From an uncultured Clostridia bacterium (GTDB lineage Bacteria; Bacillota; Clostridia; Christensenellales; CAG-917), in contig CALWAF010000011.1 in the NCBI GenBank assembly GCA_944372795.1, positions 1 to 41,463 of the forward strand: DNA of 41,463 nucleotides. The letters are read 5' to 3'. Shown here piece after piece: positions 32,384-40,984 of the stretch. The notes under the pieces are model-generated. The model was not told the origin of the DNA. It saw nothing but the letters and a program-made list of their open reading frames with translations, and did not search any database. Position 1 is the first letter of the stretch, and each line of letters starts with the position of its first letter. The translations under genes were made by a program, and so were the position numbers.

Positions 32384-33406
32384 ATGGCAAAGAATGTTAG
32401 AGTTGCGATCAACGGCTTCGGCAGGATCGGCCGTCTGGCTTTCCGTCAGATGTTTGCGGCAAAGGGCTATGAGATCGTCGCCATCAACGACCTCACCGAC
32501 GCCAAGATGCTCGCTCACCTTCTCAAGTTCGACAGCGCGCAGGGCAGATATGCTCTTGCCGACAAGGTCGAGGCGAAAGACGGCGCCATCGTCGTCGACG
32601 GCAAAGAGATCAAGATCTACGCCGAGAAGAACGCGGCTGATCTTCCTTGGAAGGAGATCGGCGTGGACGTCGTCCTCGAGTGCACCGGTTTCTACACCTC
32701 CAAGGCGAAGGCTCAGGCTCACATCGACGCAGGCGCGAAGAAGGTCGTCATCTCCGCTCCCGCCGGCAACGATCTGCCCACCATCGTCTACGGCGTCAAC
32801 GAGAAGACTCTGACCAAGGACGACACCATCATTTCCGCGGCGTCCTGCACCACCAACTGCCTTGCCCCCATGGCGGCTGCCCTCAACAAGCTCGCCCCCA
32901 TCGAGAGCGGCATCATGAGCACCATCCACGCCTACACCGGCGACCAGATGGTCCTCGACGGTCCTCACCGCAAGGGTGACCTGCGTCGTGCGCGTGCGGC
33001 GGCGATCAACATCGTCCCCAACAGCACCGGCGCGGCGAAGGCGATCGGCCTCGTAATCCCTGAGCTCAACGGCAAACTCATCGGCTCCGCGCAGCGCGTC
33101 CCCGTGCCCGCAGGCTCCACCACCATCCTCGTCGCCACCTGCAAAGGCAACGTCACCGTCGAGGCGATCAACGCCGCGATGAAGGCCGCTGCCAACGAGT
33201 CCTATGGCTACAATGAGGATCAGATCGTGTCCAGCGACGTCATCGGCATGACCTACGGCTCCCTCTTCGACGCCACCCAGACCATGGTCAAATATATGGC
33301 GGACCTCGATTGCACCCAAGTCCAAGTCGTCAGCTGGTATGACAACGAGAACAGCTACACTTCGCAGATGGTTCGCACTATCAAATATTTCGCCGAACTG
33401 AACTAA
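32384..33406 (+). CDS. gapA: Glyceraldehyde-3-phosphate dehydrogenase, type I
   Basis: 340 aa from ATG 32384, after CGGAGGA at 32368-32374. It oxidises glyceraldehyde 3-phosphate with NAD+ and phosphate in glycolysis. The dinucleotide fold starts [11 protein letters not shown] (7-17); the active-site Cys155 lies in [12 protein letters not shown]; the C-terminal [14 protein letters not shown] is intact. Asp36 after the second strand favours NAD+. The gene is monocistronic. Its TAA stop is overlapped by the diverged left end of E element 5. Confidence 0.97.
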   Translation: MAKNVRVAINGFGRIGRLAFRQMFAAKGYEIVAINDLTDAKMLAHLLKFDSAQGRYALADKVEAKDGAIVVDGKEIKIYAEKNAADLPWKEIGVDVVLECTGFYTSKAKAQAHIDAGAKKVVISAPAGNDLPTIVYGVNEKTLTKDDTIISAASCTTNCLAPMAAALNKLAPIESGIMSTIHAYTGDQMVLDGPHRKGDLRRARAAAINIVPNSTGAAKAIGLVIPELNGKLIGSAQRVPVPAGSTTILVATCKGNVTVEAINAAMKAAANESYGYNEDQIVSSDVIGMTYGSLFDATQTMVKYMADLDCTQVQVVSWYDNENSYTSQMVRTIKYFAELN

Positions 33407-33690
33407 ACGCCGCCATTTAGCGCACAACTTTGTCAGCGCCCCTTTTTCGGCTCGTTACGTACGATTTAGTACGCGCCTGCGTCACAGCGGATGATAAATT
33501 ACAGGCACTGCCGCATTTGCGGCAGTGCCTGTAATTTATCATCCGCTGCTCCTTATCGCGGTGTGAAAATGCGGAGGCGCTCGCTTCGTTCCTCGTTCCT
33601 GCGGAACTATCGCGAAGCTCACTCATTTTCACTCCGCGGGAGACGAGGGCAGAGCCCTCGTTTGTAAGGGGCGCTTTCGCGTTCTGCATT
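33403..33690. repeat. E element 5, long form with M module copy 3
   Basis: The left end CTAAACGCCGCCATTTAG (33403-33420) includes the gapA TAA. The second stem AGCGCCCCTT (33435-33444) pairs with AAGGGGCGCT (33666-33675). Between them are an apical-type hairpin (TACGTACG..TTAGTACG, about 33456-33473), a 30-bp perfect hairpin (arms 33485-33514 and 33519-33548, loop ATTT), the GTGAAAATG/CATTTTCAC stem (about 33562-33632) and GACGAGGGC/GCCCTCGT (about 33642-33661). The right terminal repeat is lost. Confidence 0.78.
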
Positions 33691-33699
33691 ATAAAATAC

Positions 33700-33723
33700 C
33701 TTCCTTTTGGGCGCAAAAGGAAG
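33700..33723. repeat. CTTCCTTTT/AAAAGGAAG hairpin
   Basis: Arms 33700-33708 and 33715-33723 pair perfectly with loop GGGCGC. The stretch that follows to 33995 is purine-rich and holds only short unconvincing frames, including a 10-codon ATG frame at 33879. Confidence 0.45.
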
Positions 33724-33998
33724 CGAAAACGACAAAGGGGGCATTTTCCGAGTTGCCCCATTTGTAAACCCCAAAACTCCTCATACCCCCACAAACGAAA
33801 AGCAAGAATCAGCGAAACATCCGCCACCTTATCTAAGGAGGGCAAAAAGGAAACGTCAACAAGAGGACAAGTCCGATATGGAAAAGGAACACATCAAAAA
33901 AAGAGGTTGAGACAATAAACAGGGTGTGTTTTTTGCAATTAAGGCGCGGGGCGGGGGACCGCTCCGCGCGTGTGTTTATTATACTGTTTTCCGTCGGT

Positions 33999-34060
33999 GT
34001 CAAGGGCGCGAAAATTTTAGCGGGCGTTGCCCGCGAAATTTTTCGGCGCAATTCCTTGAC
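33999..34060. repeat. 62-bp palindromic element with GTCAAGG/CCTTGAC ends
   Basis: End arms GTCAAGG (33999-34005) and CCTTGAC (34054-34060) enclose a near-continuous hairpin with GCGGGC (34020-34025) and GCCCGC (34029-34034) at the tip. The 26 bases at 34041-34066 recur exactly at 34163-34188, so a second, half copy lies just downstream. Confidence 0.6.
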
Positions 34061-34103
34061 AAAACGAGCGCACGGGGAAGAAACAGAGCAATAGTGTGGG
34101 GGT

Positions 34104-34188
34104 GTGGGGGTATAATACCCCCACAGGGAGCGCGAGGGAGCAACACCCTCGCAAGCAAATATTTTCGGCGCAATTCCTTGACAAAACG
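34104..34188. repeat. Hairpin pair lacking the M module, plus half palindrome
   Basis: 34104-34124 repeats the hairpin at 251-271. It is followed after one A by GGGAGCGCGAGGG and the GCGAGGG/CCCTCGC hairpin (34132-34152), which at 434-460 is separated from the first hairpin by M module 1. 34163-34188 repeats 34041-34066. Confidence 0.65.
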
Positions 34189-34283
34189 TTATCTTATTCG
34201 GAGTGGAGGCGCGGTTTTAGAATTCCTTTATGCCGAGCAGGATGTCGGGTGTGACGTCGAAAAAGATGCAAAACAGACACATC

Positions 34284-34311
34284 AAAAAGCGCGCCTTCGG
34301 GCGCGCTTTTT
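34284..34311. terminator. Terminator beyond the lipid kinase gene
   Basis: AAAAAGCGCGCC (34284-34295) and GGCGCGCTTTTT (34300-34311) pair perfectly over 12 bp around TTCG, with A/T runs on both sides. It ends the minus-strand gene at 34371. Confidence 0.88.
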
Positions 34312-34370
34312 GTGTGGTTTTTGTGTGGTCGTCGTTTCGGTGGTTTTCATGTTTTGACCGAAGACGGGGT

Positions 34371-35237
34371 TTAACGGTACACTTTGAGCACGTTATGCAC
34401 CACTTTGCAGTCAAGGACTTTGTCGTCGATGACTTCGCCGTCCAGCTCTATCTTGCCGTCGTCCAGCACTTCGATGCGGACCTCTTTTGCGGAGTAGGAC
34501 TCGGTGTAGTCCTTCTTCACGTGTTTGCCGGAGAGGAAGCCGGGCAGCTCCACGGGGATGCGGCTCTTTTTCATCTCGTTGACTATGACGACGGAGAGGA
34601 GCCCGTCATCCACCTTGGCGTCGGGGCAGATGGGCATACCGCCGCCTATGCAGGTGCCGTTGCCCACGCCTATCATGAACACGCTCTTGTCCATGGTCTT
34701 GCCGTCGATGGTGAGGCGGAGTTTGTGCCATTTGACGTGCGCGAGGGTGTCGAAGAGGGAAGCGTAGTACTTCACTTTGCCGTGGAAGGCTTTCATGTTG
34801 GCGTAGCGGATGAGGACGTCCACGTCCATGCCCGCGCCCGCGACGTTGAGGCAGCGGCGGCTGCCTACGTCGATGTAGTCGATATAGCTCGTGTTGCCTT
34901 TCAGGATGACGTCCATGGCGTCCTTGACCTTCTTGGGGTGCTTGGACGCGCGGATGAAATCGTTGCCCGTGCCGCAGGCGACGATGCCGAGGGTGACGTT
35001 GTTGAAGTCCACGATGCCGTTCAGCACTTCGTTGAAGGAGCCGTCCCCGCCCATGACGATGAGCTTGGTGTCGGGCTTTGCGGAGAGTTCGCGTGCGAGC
35101 ACCGTGGCGTGACCCGCATACTCGGTGTTGTGCACCTTATATTCTTCGCCGTGCTCGGTGAGGATCTTTTCCACCACTTTCAACGCCTTCAGGCTTTTCC
35201 CCTTGCCGCCCTTTGGATTGATGATTATGTCGAACAT
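34371..35237 (-). CDS. Diacylglycerol kinase-family lipid kinase
   Basis: 288 aa from ATG 35237, preceded on its strand by GGAGGA. It belongs to the DgkB/YegS/BmrU lipid kinases, which phosphorylate diacylglycerol or related lipids and feed phospholipid turnover. The nucleotide-binding INPKGGKGKS (6-15), the signature GGDGSFNE (63-70) and GTGNDF (89-94) are present, with CPDAKVDDGLL in the C-terminal domain. No membrane segment, as usual for this soluble family. The lipid substrate cannot be fixed from sequence. Confidence 0.93.
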   Translation of the reverse strand: MFDIIINPKGGKGKSLKALKVVEKILTEHGEEYKVHNTEYAGHATVLARELSAKPDTKLIVMGGDGSFNEVLNGIVDFNNVTLGIVACGTGNDFIRASKHPKKVKDAMDVILKGNTSYIDYIDVGSRRCLNVAGAGMDVDVLIRYANMKAFHGKVKYYASLFDTLAHVKWHKLRLTIDGKTMDKSVFMIGVGNGTCIGGGMPICPDAKVDDGLLSVVIVNEMKKSRIPVELPGFLSGKHVKKDYTESYSAKEVRIEVLDDGKIELDGEVIDDKVLDCKVVHNVLKVYR

Positions 35238-35271
35238 TGACAAATCCTCCGCTTTGTATGGATTTGACAAC

Positions 35272-35300
35272 ATTTTATCGCACACGCCCAGACGTGTCAA
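35272..35300 (-). promoter_or_regulatory. Promoter of the lipid kinase gene
   Basis: On the minus strand TTGACA (35300-35295), a 17-bp spacer and TAAAAT (35277-35272). Confidence 0.78.
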
Positions 35301-35384
35301 GTGTTGAGCGCCTTTGCCGCCAAATTGAGGGCGGGGAATGGGAAGGGCACGGTGTTAAGGTTTCGCTACACCGCAAAACTTGTG

Positions 35385-35413
35385 TTGATTTTGCGCGGAT
35401 AAAATGTTAAAAT
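35385..35413 (+). promoter_or_regulatory. Promoter of the amidohydrolase-transporter-GH35 genes
   Basis: TTGATT (35385-35390), a 17-bp spacer and TAAAAT (35408-35413). Start near 35420, about 55 bases before the chosen ATG. Confidence 0.6.
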
Positions 35414-35474
35414 CACTTTAATGTTACGGCGCACCCGCACGCACGCGTACGAGGTTTCGGGCGCGAGGGGGAAT

Positions 35475-37055
35475 ATGAAAATTTTGTTCAAAGGCGGCAC
35501 CGTCATTGACGGCACCGGAGCAAAGGGGTTCAAGGGCGACGTCCTTGTGGACGGAGATCGCATAGCTGCGGTGGGAGCGGCTCTCGACGCCGCTGCCGAC
35601 GAGGTCGTGGATTGCACGGGGCTCACCGTTGCGCCCGGGTTCATCGACGCGCACTCCCACAACGACTTCTTCTACGACTACGAAGACGCGGAGAAGTATT
35701 ACGAGCCCTTCCTCCGTCAGGGCATCACCACGCAGGTGACGGGCAATTGCGGGTTCTCTCCCTTCGGAGTCGCAGCAGAGAGCAAATTCAAGGACAAGGT
35801 GGGCGGAGGGCTCTTCCACGCCGTGAAGCCGGGCTCTTTTCGTGAGTTTGTCGAGCGTGCGCAGGGGAAACTCTTTGTCAACGTCATCCCCCTTGTCGGG
35901 CACGGCACCACGAGGATAAGCATCTCGGGCTATGACCCGACGCCGCTTACGGCGGATCAGATCGCGGAAGAGATGAAGCTGGTGGACGAGGCGATGGAAG
36001 GCGGCGCGTTCGGAGGCTCATTCGGCTTTATGTACGAGCCCGGCATCTACTCAAAGCGGGACGAGCTCGTTGCGTTCGCGAAGCGCATCGCCAAGTACGA
36101 CGGCATCCTCACCGTTCACCCTCGCGCGTGCAGCAAGGTTGCGCTCGGCTATCCGCTGCTCTCCAAGCCGCACATCGAGCTCGCCCTCGACGAAGTGGTG
36201 GACATCATGAAGGAGAGCGGGGTGCGGACGGAATATTCCCACCTCATCTTCGTGGGCAAGACCTCGTGGAAGAGCCTTGACCCCATGCTCGCCAAGTTCC
36301 ACCGCCTGAACGACGAGGGGTGCCGCATCGCTTACGACAACTATTCCTTCACCTACGGCGCGTCCGTCATCACGGTGGTGCTGCCGCCGTGGTATATGGC
36401 GCTCCCGGAGGAGGAGAGGAAGAAGCCCTTCAACATGTTCAAGCTCAAGCTGATGACCAACATCACCAAGCTCGCGCTGGGGCTGGACTTTTGCGACTTC
36501 ACGGTGGCGTACATCTCCGACGACCCCGCCCACAAGAAGTACGAGGGCAAGACGGTGTCGGAGTGCGCGAAGGAGGAGGGTCTCTCCGACTTCGATATGT
36601 ACATCAAGCTCGTAGACCTGAGCCGCGGGCAGGGGAGACTGTACCTCGGCAAATACTACAACGACGAGATTATAAACCGCCTCATGACGGACAGCCTCTC
36701 GGTGTTCATGACGGACGCGTGGGTGGAAGCCGCGGGCACGCAGAACGGCGCGGCGTATCAGGGATTCCCCTACTTCCTCGTGCGCGCGAGGGAACACAAG
36801 ATCCCCCTCGAGAGCGTCATACACAAGATGACGGGCAAGACGGCGGAGCGCTTCTCGGTGAAGGAGAGAGGCACGCTCGCGACGGGGAACTACGCGGACC
36901 TCACGGTGTTCGACTACGCGGGAGTCAAGGTGGATCCCGCCGTCCCGGACTTCACTCCGCAGGGGATAAAGCACGTCTATGTGAACGGCGTGGCTGCGGT
37001 GAAAGACGGCGAATACGTCACGCAGCGCGCGGGCAGGCTGATTTTGAAGAAGTGA
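35475..37055 (+). CDS. N-acyl-D-amino-acid deacylase-like amidohydrolase
   Basis: 526 aa from ATG 35475 (GAGGGGG just upstream). It belongs to the D-aminoacylase branch of the amidohydrolase superfamily, which removes acyl groups from D-amino acids with zinc. The metal HxH is His60/His62 in GFIDAHSH; TGNCGFSPFG near 95 carries the characteristic Cys; further ligands are likely in VHPRACSK and EYSHLIF, with the catalytic Asp in SVFMTDAW. The flanking small beta-domain is built from both ends. No signal peptide, so cytoplasmic. The link to the sugar genes downstream is unclear; amino sugar or peptidoglycan-derived substrates are possible. Confidence 0.85.
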   Translation: MKILFKGGTVIDGTGAKGFKGDVLVDGDRIAAVGAALDAAADEVVDCTGLTVAPGFIDAHSHNDFFYDYEDAEKYYEPFLRQGITTQVTGNCGFSPFGVAAESKFKDKVGGGLFHAVKPGSFREFVERAQGKLFVNVIPLVGHGTTRISISGYDPTPLTADQIAEEMKLVDEAMEGGAFGGSFGFMYEPGIYSKRDELVAFAKRIAKYDGILTVHPRACSKVALGYPLLSKPHIELALDEVVDIMKESGVRTEYSHLIFVGKTSWKSLDPMLAKFHRLNDEGCRIAYDNYSFTYGASVITVVLPPWYMALPEEERKKPFNMFKLKLMTNITKLALGLDFCDFTVAYISDDPAHKKYEGKTVSECAKEEGLSDFDMYIKLVDLSRGQGRLYLGKYYNDEIINRLMTDSLSVFMTDAWVEAAGTQNGAAYQGFPYFLVRAREHKIPLESVIHKMTGKTAERFSVKERGTLATGNYADLTVFDYAGVKVDPAVPDFTPQGIKHVYVNGVAAVKDGEYVTQRAGRLILKK

Positions 37056-37122
37056 GCAAATTGCCTGAAAAGCGGGTTTATCCCGCCGAAATGTCGGATC
37101 AAACCTCGAAAGGGAGAGATAT

Positions 37123-38913
37123 ATGAAAGAGAAAGTCACCAAGTTGTTCTCCACGGTGAAAGCCATGTGGGATAAGCCGTTGGAAGGCAGGTTCCTCAAT
37201 CTCAAAGAGATCCTGTCCTTCGGGATGTATTCGCTGGGCAACAGCTGGATCTACAACACGATCATGCTGGTCATCACCATCACCTACATCCCCTATTTCT
37301 ACGGCATAGACGCCATCCACGGCTACACCATCTACATAGGCGGTTCGCTTATCAACATGTTCCTCGTCCCCCTCATCGGGCAGGCGATGGAAAAGAAGCG
37401 CACCAAGTGGGGCAGATATAAGCCGTACATCCTCTTCAGTCTGCCGCTGCTCGCGCTCTTCACCATGATGTCCATGTGGGCGCCGCAGTATGACTCCGAG
37501 GTGGACCGCATCGTCTATGCATATTGTTCCTGCGTGCCCGTCATCGCCATTTCGACGTTCGCCAACAATATGTATCAGACCATGCCCAACGTCATCACGC
37601 CCAACACGCAGGAGAGGGCGGACATCATGACGCCCATCGGGCTCATCGTCGGCTTTGCTCCCACCATCATGAACATCATCGTGGGTCCCATCCGCAGCGC
37701 GTTCATGGGACAGGAGTATATCGCGATGCGCATCATCGGCGCCATTGCCGTCGTCATCGGCAGCATATGCGTCATGTTCATCCTGAAAGTCAAAGAGCGC
37801 GTCTACGAGCTTGAGGACAAGAACCGCGAGCTCATTGAGGCGCAGGAAGCCGCCGCCCGTGCCGAAAGCGGCGAGGGCGGTGTAGCGGGCGAGATCGCGG
37901 AGTCGGAGACCTCTCCCGCCGAGGTGAAGGCGGCGGAGGCGGAGACCGCGCGTGCGGACGCCGAGAAGCTCTCCTTTGCCGAGAGCATGAAGCTGCTCTT
38001 CAAGAATAAGCCGCTTTGGATCCTCTTTGCCGCGCTCGTGATAGGCTCTCTGCGCGAGTTCTGGATGCAGTTCCAGCCTCTCGCGATCCAGCTCCGTTTC
38101 GCGGCGACGACCACGGAGGCGCTCAACATCTCCGGCATACCCAACACCATCATCGGCTTCGGTGTGACGGTGTCCATGCTCCTGCTCCCGTTCTGCACCC
38201 GCAAGCTCAACAAGAATTGGATCATCATCGTCTTCAGCTGCCTCTCGCTGCTGTCCACCGCGATCCTCGGCTTTGTCGGCTTCGAGAACATCCCGCAGGG
38301 GACGACGTCGGCGGTGGTGCTCACCATCCTTTTCTTCCTTGCACGCGTCAATCCGACCTACCTTCTTATCCCCGTCATGCTCGGCGACCTCGCGGACTAT
38401 CAGCAATATAAGACGGGCAGACGACTTGAAGGTCACATCCAGAACTTCATCATGGTCATCCCCGTGCTCATGTCCTTCGTGTTCATGCTGTGCGGCTGGG
38501 TGTGGCAGCAGGACATCGGCTTCGAGCCGTCCAAATACACCGACATCGAAGTGGTGCCGCAAGCTCTGCAGGACATCGCCACCGAATGGTTCACTGCGGC
38601 GTTCCTGCTCTCTGCGGCGAGCATCCTCGGCATGATCATCATCCTCATGTTCTATCCGCTCTCCAAAAAGAAGGTGGAGGAAGTGACGGCGGCGCTGCGC
38701 GGCGCATCCGTCAATGCGGATGAGATGGGTGAGGGCGACCTCAATTTCATGGCTGAGATGCGCGGCGAGAGTGACGCTATCGAGGTCGTCGACGGCGACG
38801 AAAATCCCGACGGCGAAGACGCGTCCGCAGATGACATCGGCGCGGCGGACGCTCCCGAAAGCGCTCCCGACGGCGGCGGAACTGCCGAGGGGTCGGAAGA
38901 AAAGGACGAATAA
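37123..38913 (+). CDS. GPH-family sugar:cation symporter (MFS fold)
   Basis: 596 aa with about 12 hydrophobic segments. It resembles the glycoside-pentoside-hexuronide (MelB-like) symporters: an N-terminal block ending LIGQAMEKKRTKWGRYKPYI (loop 2-3 motif) and the second half with IGSLREFWMQF and DLADYQQYKTGRRLEG. Two parts are unusual: an Ala/Glu-rich cytoplasmic loop at about 222-290, predicted coiled or disordered, and an acidic Asp/Glu/Gly/Ala tail at about 535-596. Typical members have 450-500 aa. The next gene encodes a beta-galactosidase, so a galactoside is the likely substrate. Confidence 0.88.
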   Translation: MKEKVTKLFSTVKAMWDKPLEGRFLNLKEILSFGMYSLGNSWIYNTIMLVITITYIPYFYGIDAIHGYTIYIGGSLINMFLVPLIGQAMEKKRTKWGRYKPYILFSLPLLALFTMMSMWAPQYDSEVDRIVYAYCSCVPVIAISTFANNMYQTMPNVITPNTQERADIMTPIGLIVGFAPTIMNIIVGPIRSAFMGQEYIAMRIIGAIAVVIGSICVMFILKVKERVYELEDKNRELIEAQEAAARAESGEGGVAGEIAESETSPAEVKAAEAETARADAEKLSFAESMKLLFKNKPLWILFAALVIGSLREFWMQFQPLAIQLRFAATTTEALNISGIPNTIIGFGVTVSMLLLPFCTRKLNKNWIIIVFSCLSLLSTAILGFVGFENIPQGTTSAVVLTILFFLARVNPTYLLIPVMLGDLADYQQYKTGRRLEGHIQNFIMVIPVLMSFVFMLCGWVWQQDIGFEPSKYTDIEVVPQALQDIATEWFTAAFLLSAASILGMIIILMFYPLSKKKVEEVTAALRGASVNADEMGEGDLNFMAEMRGESDAIEVVDGDENPDGEDASADDIGAADAPESAPDGGGTAEGSEEKDE

Positions 38914-38924
38914 TGACTTGTTTT

Positions 38925-38956
38925 AAGACGCGCCGCCCGCTGGCGGCGCGCGTCTT
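38925..38956 (+). terminator. Hairpin between transporter and GH35 genes
   Basis: AAGACGCGCCGCC (38925-38937) pairs with GGCGGCG..CGTCTT (38942-38956) with a 2-base bulge. There is no T-run, so it may only lower readthrough or stabilise the upstream mRNA. Confidence 0.5.
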
Positions 38957-39018
38957 ATCGGGCGGATGAGCGAGGGCTGCATCCGCATTGCACCGCGCGG
39001 CGCGCGGGGGAGGTGAAA

Positions 39019-40791
39019 ATGAGATTCGAAGCGAGGGACGGCGCGTTCTACGCGGACGGCAAAAAGACCGTGATATACTCGGGCGCGATGCACTATTTCC
39101 GCGTCCTGCCCGAATATTGGCACGACAGGCTCTCAAAACTGAAAGCCTGCGGTTTCAACACCGTGGAGACCTATATGTGCTGGAATCTCCACGAGCCGAA
39201 GAAAGGGCAGTTCGATTTCTCGGGTCGGCTGGACATCCGCCGCTACATCGAGATCGCGCGGGAGCTGGGACTTTACGTCATCCTGCGCCCCGGTCCTTAC
39301 ATCTGCGCGGAGTGGGACGCGGGCGGGTTCCCCGCTTGGCTGCTTGCGGACGAGAATATGCGGCTTCGTTGCAACGATGCCGTCTATCTCTCCCACGTGC
39401 GCGACTACATCGCGAGGGTGATGGAGGAGGTGGGCGACCTTCAGTGCACCGAGGGCGGGCCCATCATCGCCATGCAGGTGGAGAACGAGTACGGCAGCTA
39501 CGGCAACGACAAGACCTATCTTGCCGCCCTCAAAGGCATCATGGAAGAGTGCGGCGCAAAGGTGCTTCTCTTCACGTCGGACGGCACCTGTCCCTATATG
39601 CTCGCGGGAGGCAGCACTCCGGGCGCTCTCGTCACCGTCAACTTCGGCAGCAACGTCGCGGGGAGTTTCGCCGCCCTCAAAGAGGTACAGAAGGACGCTC
39701 CCGAGATGTGCACCGAGTTCTGGTGCGGGTGGTTCGATCACTTCGGCGAGAAGCACCACACGAGGGGATATAAGAGCGTGCTGAAAGAGGTGGAAGCCTT
39801 CCTCGACCGAGACGCGAGTTTCAACTTCTACATGTTCCACGGCGGCACCAACTTCGGCTTCACTGCGGGAGCCAACTACGCCAAGCGTTATCAGCCCACC
39901 GTCACCAGCTACGACTATTGCGCCCTCCTCAACGAGTACGGCGGCTATACCCCCGCTTATCACGCTGTCAGGGACTTGATGTGGTCGAAACGAGGCGCTG
40001 AACCTCCCGTTCTGCCGCCCGAGCCCGAAAGACAAGACATCGGCAAGGTCAGCCTTACGGAGTGCACGGGGCTGTTCGAAAACGAGGACACCGTGGGCGA
40101 AAAACACCGCTCCGGCGTGCCTCTCCCCATGGAAAAATACGGGCAGGATTTCGGGCTCATCCTTTACCGCACCACGCTCCCCGGCGACTATGGCACGGGG
40201 TTCCTGTCCGTAAGTGACGTCAAAGACATCGCCCACGTTTTCATCAACGGCGAGAAGCGCAAGACCTTCCGCCGCATCGACGAGGGCGGGCTCATCTTCA
40301 AGCTCACGGGCAAGCACGCCTTCCTCGCGCAGGGCATGAAAAATGGGGACGAGATCGCCGTCCTCGTGGACGCCATGGGCAGGGTCAACTACGGCGAGAA
40401 ACTCTGCGACCGCAAGGGCATTTCCTCCGTCATGTTCAACAATCAGACCCTGATGAACTTCGACGTCACGTCCTTCCCTCTCGACAACCTCGACAAGCTC
40501 GACTGGTCGCGTCCCGCCTCCAAGTTCCCCAAGTTCTTCAAAGGAACGTTCACGACGCGGAGCAAAGGGGAGTGCTTCGTCCGCTTCGACGGTTTCACCA
40601 AAGGTTACATCTGGGTCAACGGCTTCAACCTCGGGCGTTTCTGGAACGTCGGGCCCCAGCGCGCCCTCTATCTTCCCGGCGCCCTTCTTCACACCGACCG
40701 TCCCAACACCCTCACCCTTCTCGAGCTCGAAGGGGCTGCGGGTGGTGGTGTTGGCGATGCGGTCAGCATCGTTTCCACCCCCTCCCTCTGA
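39019..40791 (+). CDS. Beta-galactosidase, glycoside hydrolase family 35
   Basis: 590 aa from ATG 39019; GGGGGAGG at 39005-39012 fits this ATG and not the in-frame GTG at 39013. The TIM barrel (about 1-330) has GAMHYFRV, the acid/base Glu157 in VENEYGSYG and the nucleophile Glu233 in CTEFWCGWFDHFG, followed by FYMFHGGTNFGFTAG. C-terminal beta-sandwich domains follow (about 370-590), ending with GYIWVNGFNLGRFWNVGPQ. No signal peptide, so it should cleave imported beta-galactosides in the cytoplasm, fitting the symporter upstream. Its TGA (40789-40791) is bases 2-4 of E element 4. Confidence 0.94.
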   Translation: MRFEARDGAFYADGKKTVIYSGAMHYFRVLPEYWHDRLSKLKACGFNTVETYMCWNLHEPKKGQFDFSGRLDIRRYIEIARELGLYVILRPGPYICAEWDAGGFPAWLLADENMRLRCNDAVYLSHVRDYIARVMEEVGDLQCTEGGPIIAMQVENEYGSYGNDKTYLAALKGIMEECGAKVLLFTSDGTCPYMLAGGSTPGALVTVNFGSNVAGSFAALKEVQKDAPEMCTEFWCGWFDHFGEKHHTRGYKSVLKEVEAFLDRDASFNFYMFHGGTNFGFTAGANYAKRYQPTVTSYDYCALLNEYGGYTPAYHAVRDLMWSKRGAEPPVLPPEPERQDIGKVSLTECTGLFENEDTVGEKHRSGVPLPMEKYGQDFGLILYRTTLPGDYGTGFLSVSDVKDIAHVFINGEKRKTFRRIDEGGLIFKLTGKHAFLAQGMKNGDEIAVLVDAMGRVNYGEKLCDRKGISSVMFNNQTLMNFDVTSFPLDNLDKLDWSRPASKFPKFFKGTFTTRSKGECFVRFDGFTKGYIWVNGFNLGRFWNVGPQRALYLPGALLHTDRPNTLTLLELEGAAGGGVGDAVSIVSTPSL

Positions 40792-40909
40792 CGCTCTCAT
40801 TTGGCGAATTGCTTTGTCAGAGCCACTGCCGTAGATGCTCACTTACTTCAGTAAGCTCCGCCTCTCGGCAGTGGCTCTTTCGCGCACTTCATCCAAATGA
40901 GAGCGTCAG
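40788..40909. repeat. E element 4, short form, overlapping the GH35 stop codon
   Basis: A perfect 17-bp terminal repeat: CTGACGCTCTCATTTGG (40788-40804) and its complement (40893-40909). Stem AGAGCCACTGCCG (40819-40831) pairs perfectly with 40866-40878; apical stem CTTAC/GTAAG (40842-40855). In E1 the apical stem is CGTAC/GTACG and elsewhere the stems differ by paired changes. Confidence 0.88.
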
Positions 40910-40924
40910 GTAACGGGAAGTCGG

Positions 40925-40975
40925 AGCGGGTGTTCGGGGTCCCCACAAGAAAAATCTTCGATTTTTCTTGTGGGG
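40925..40975 (+). repeat. B hairpin, copy with 16-bp perfect stem
   Basis: GTTCGGGGTC introduces CCCCACAAGAAAAATC (40941-40956), which pairs perfectly with 40960-40975. The lead-in GAGCGGGTGTTCGGGGTCCC matches 26261-26280, where a different stem follows. Confidence 0.65.
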
Positions 40976-40984
40976 TGGATCGGC

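Noticed and set aside
33879..33911. Ten-codon frame MEKEHIKKRG
   Set aside because: Too short, no proper ribosome binding site at the right distance and no conservation visible within the window.
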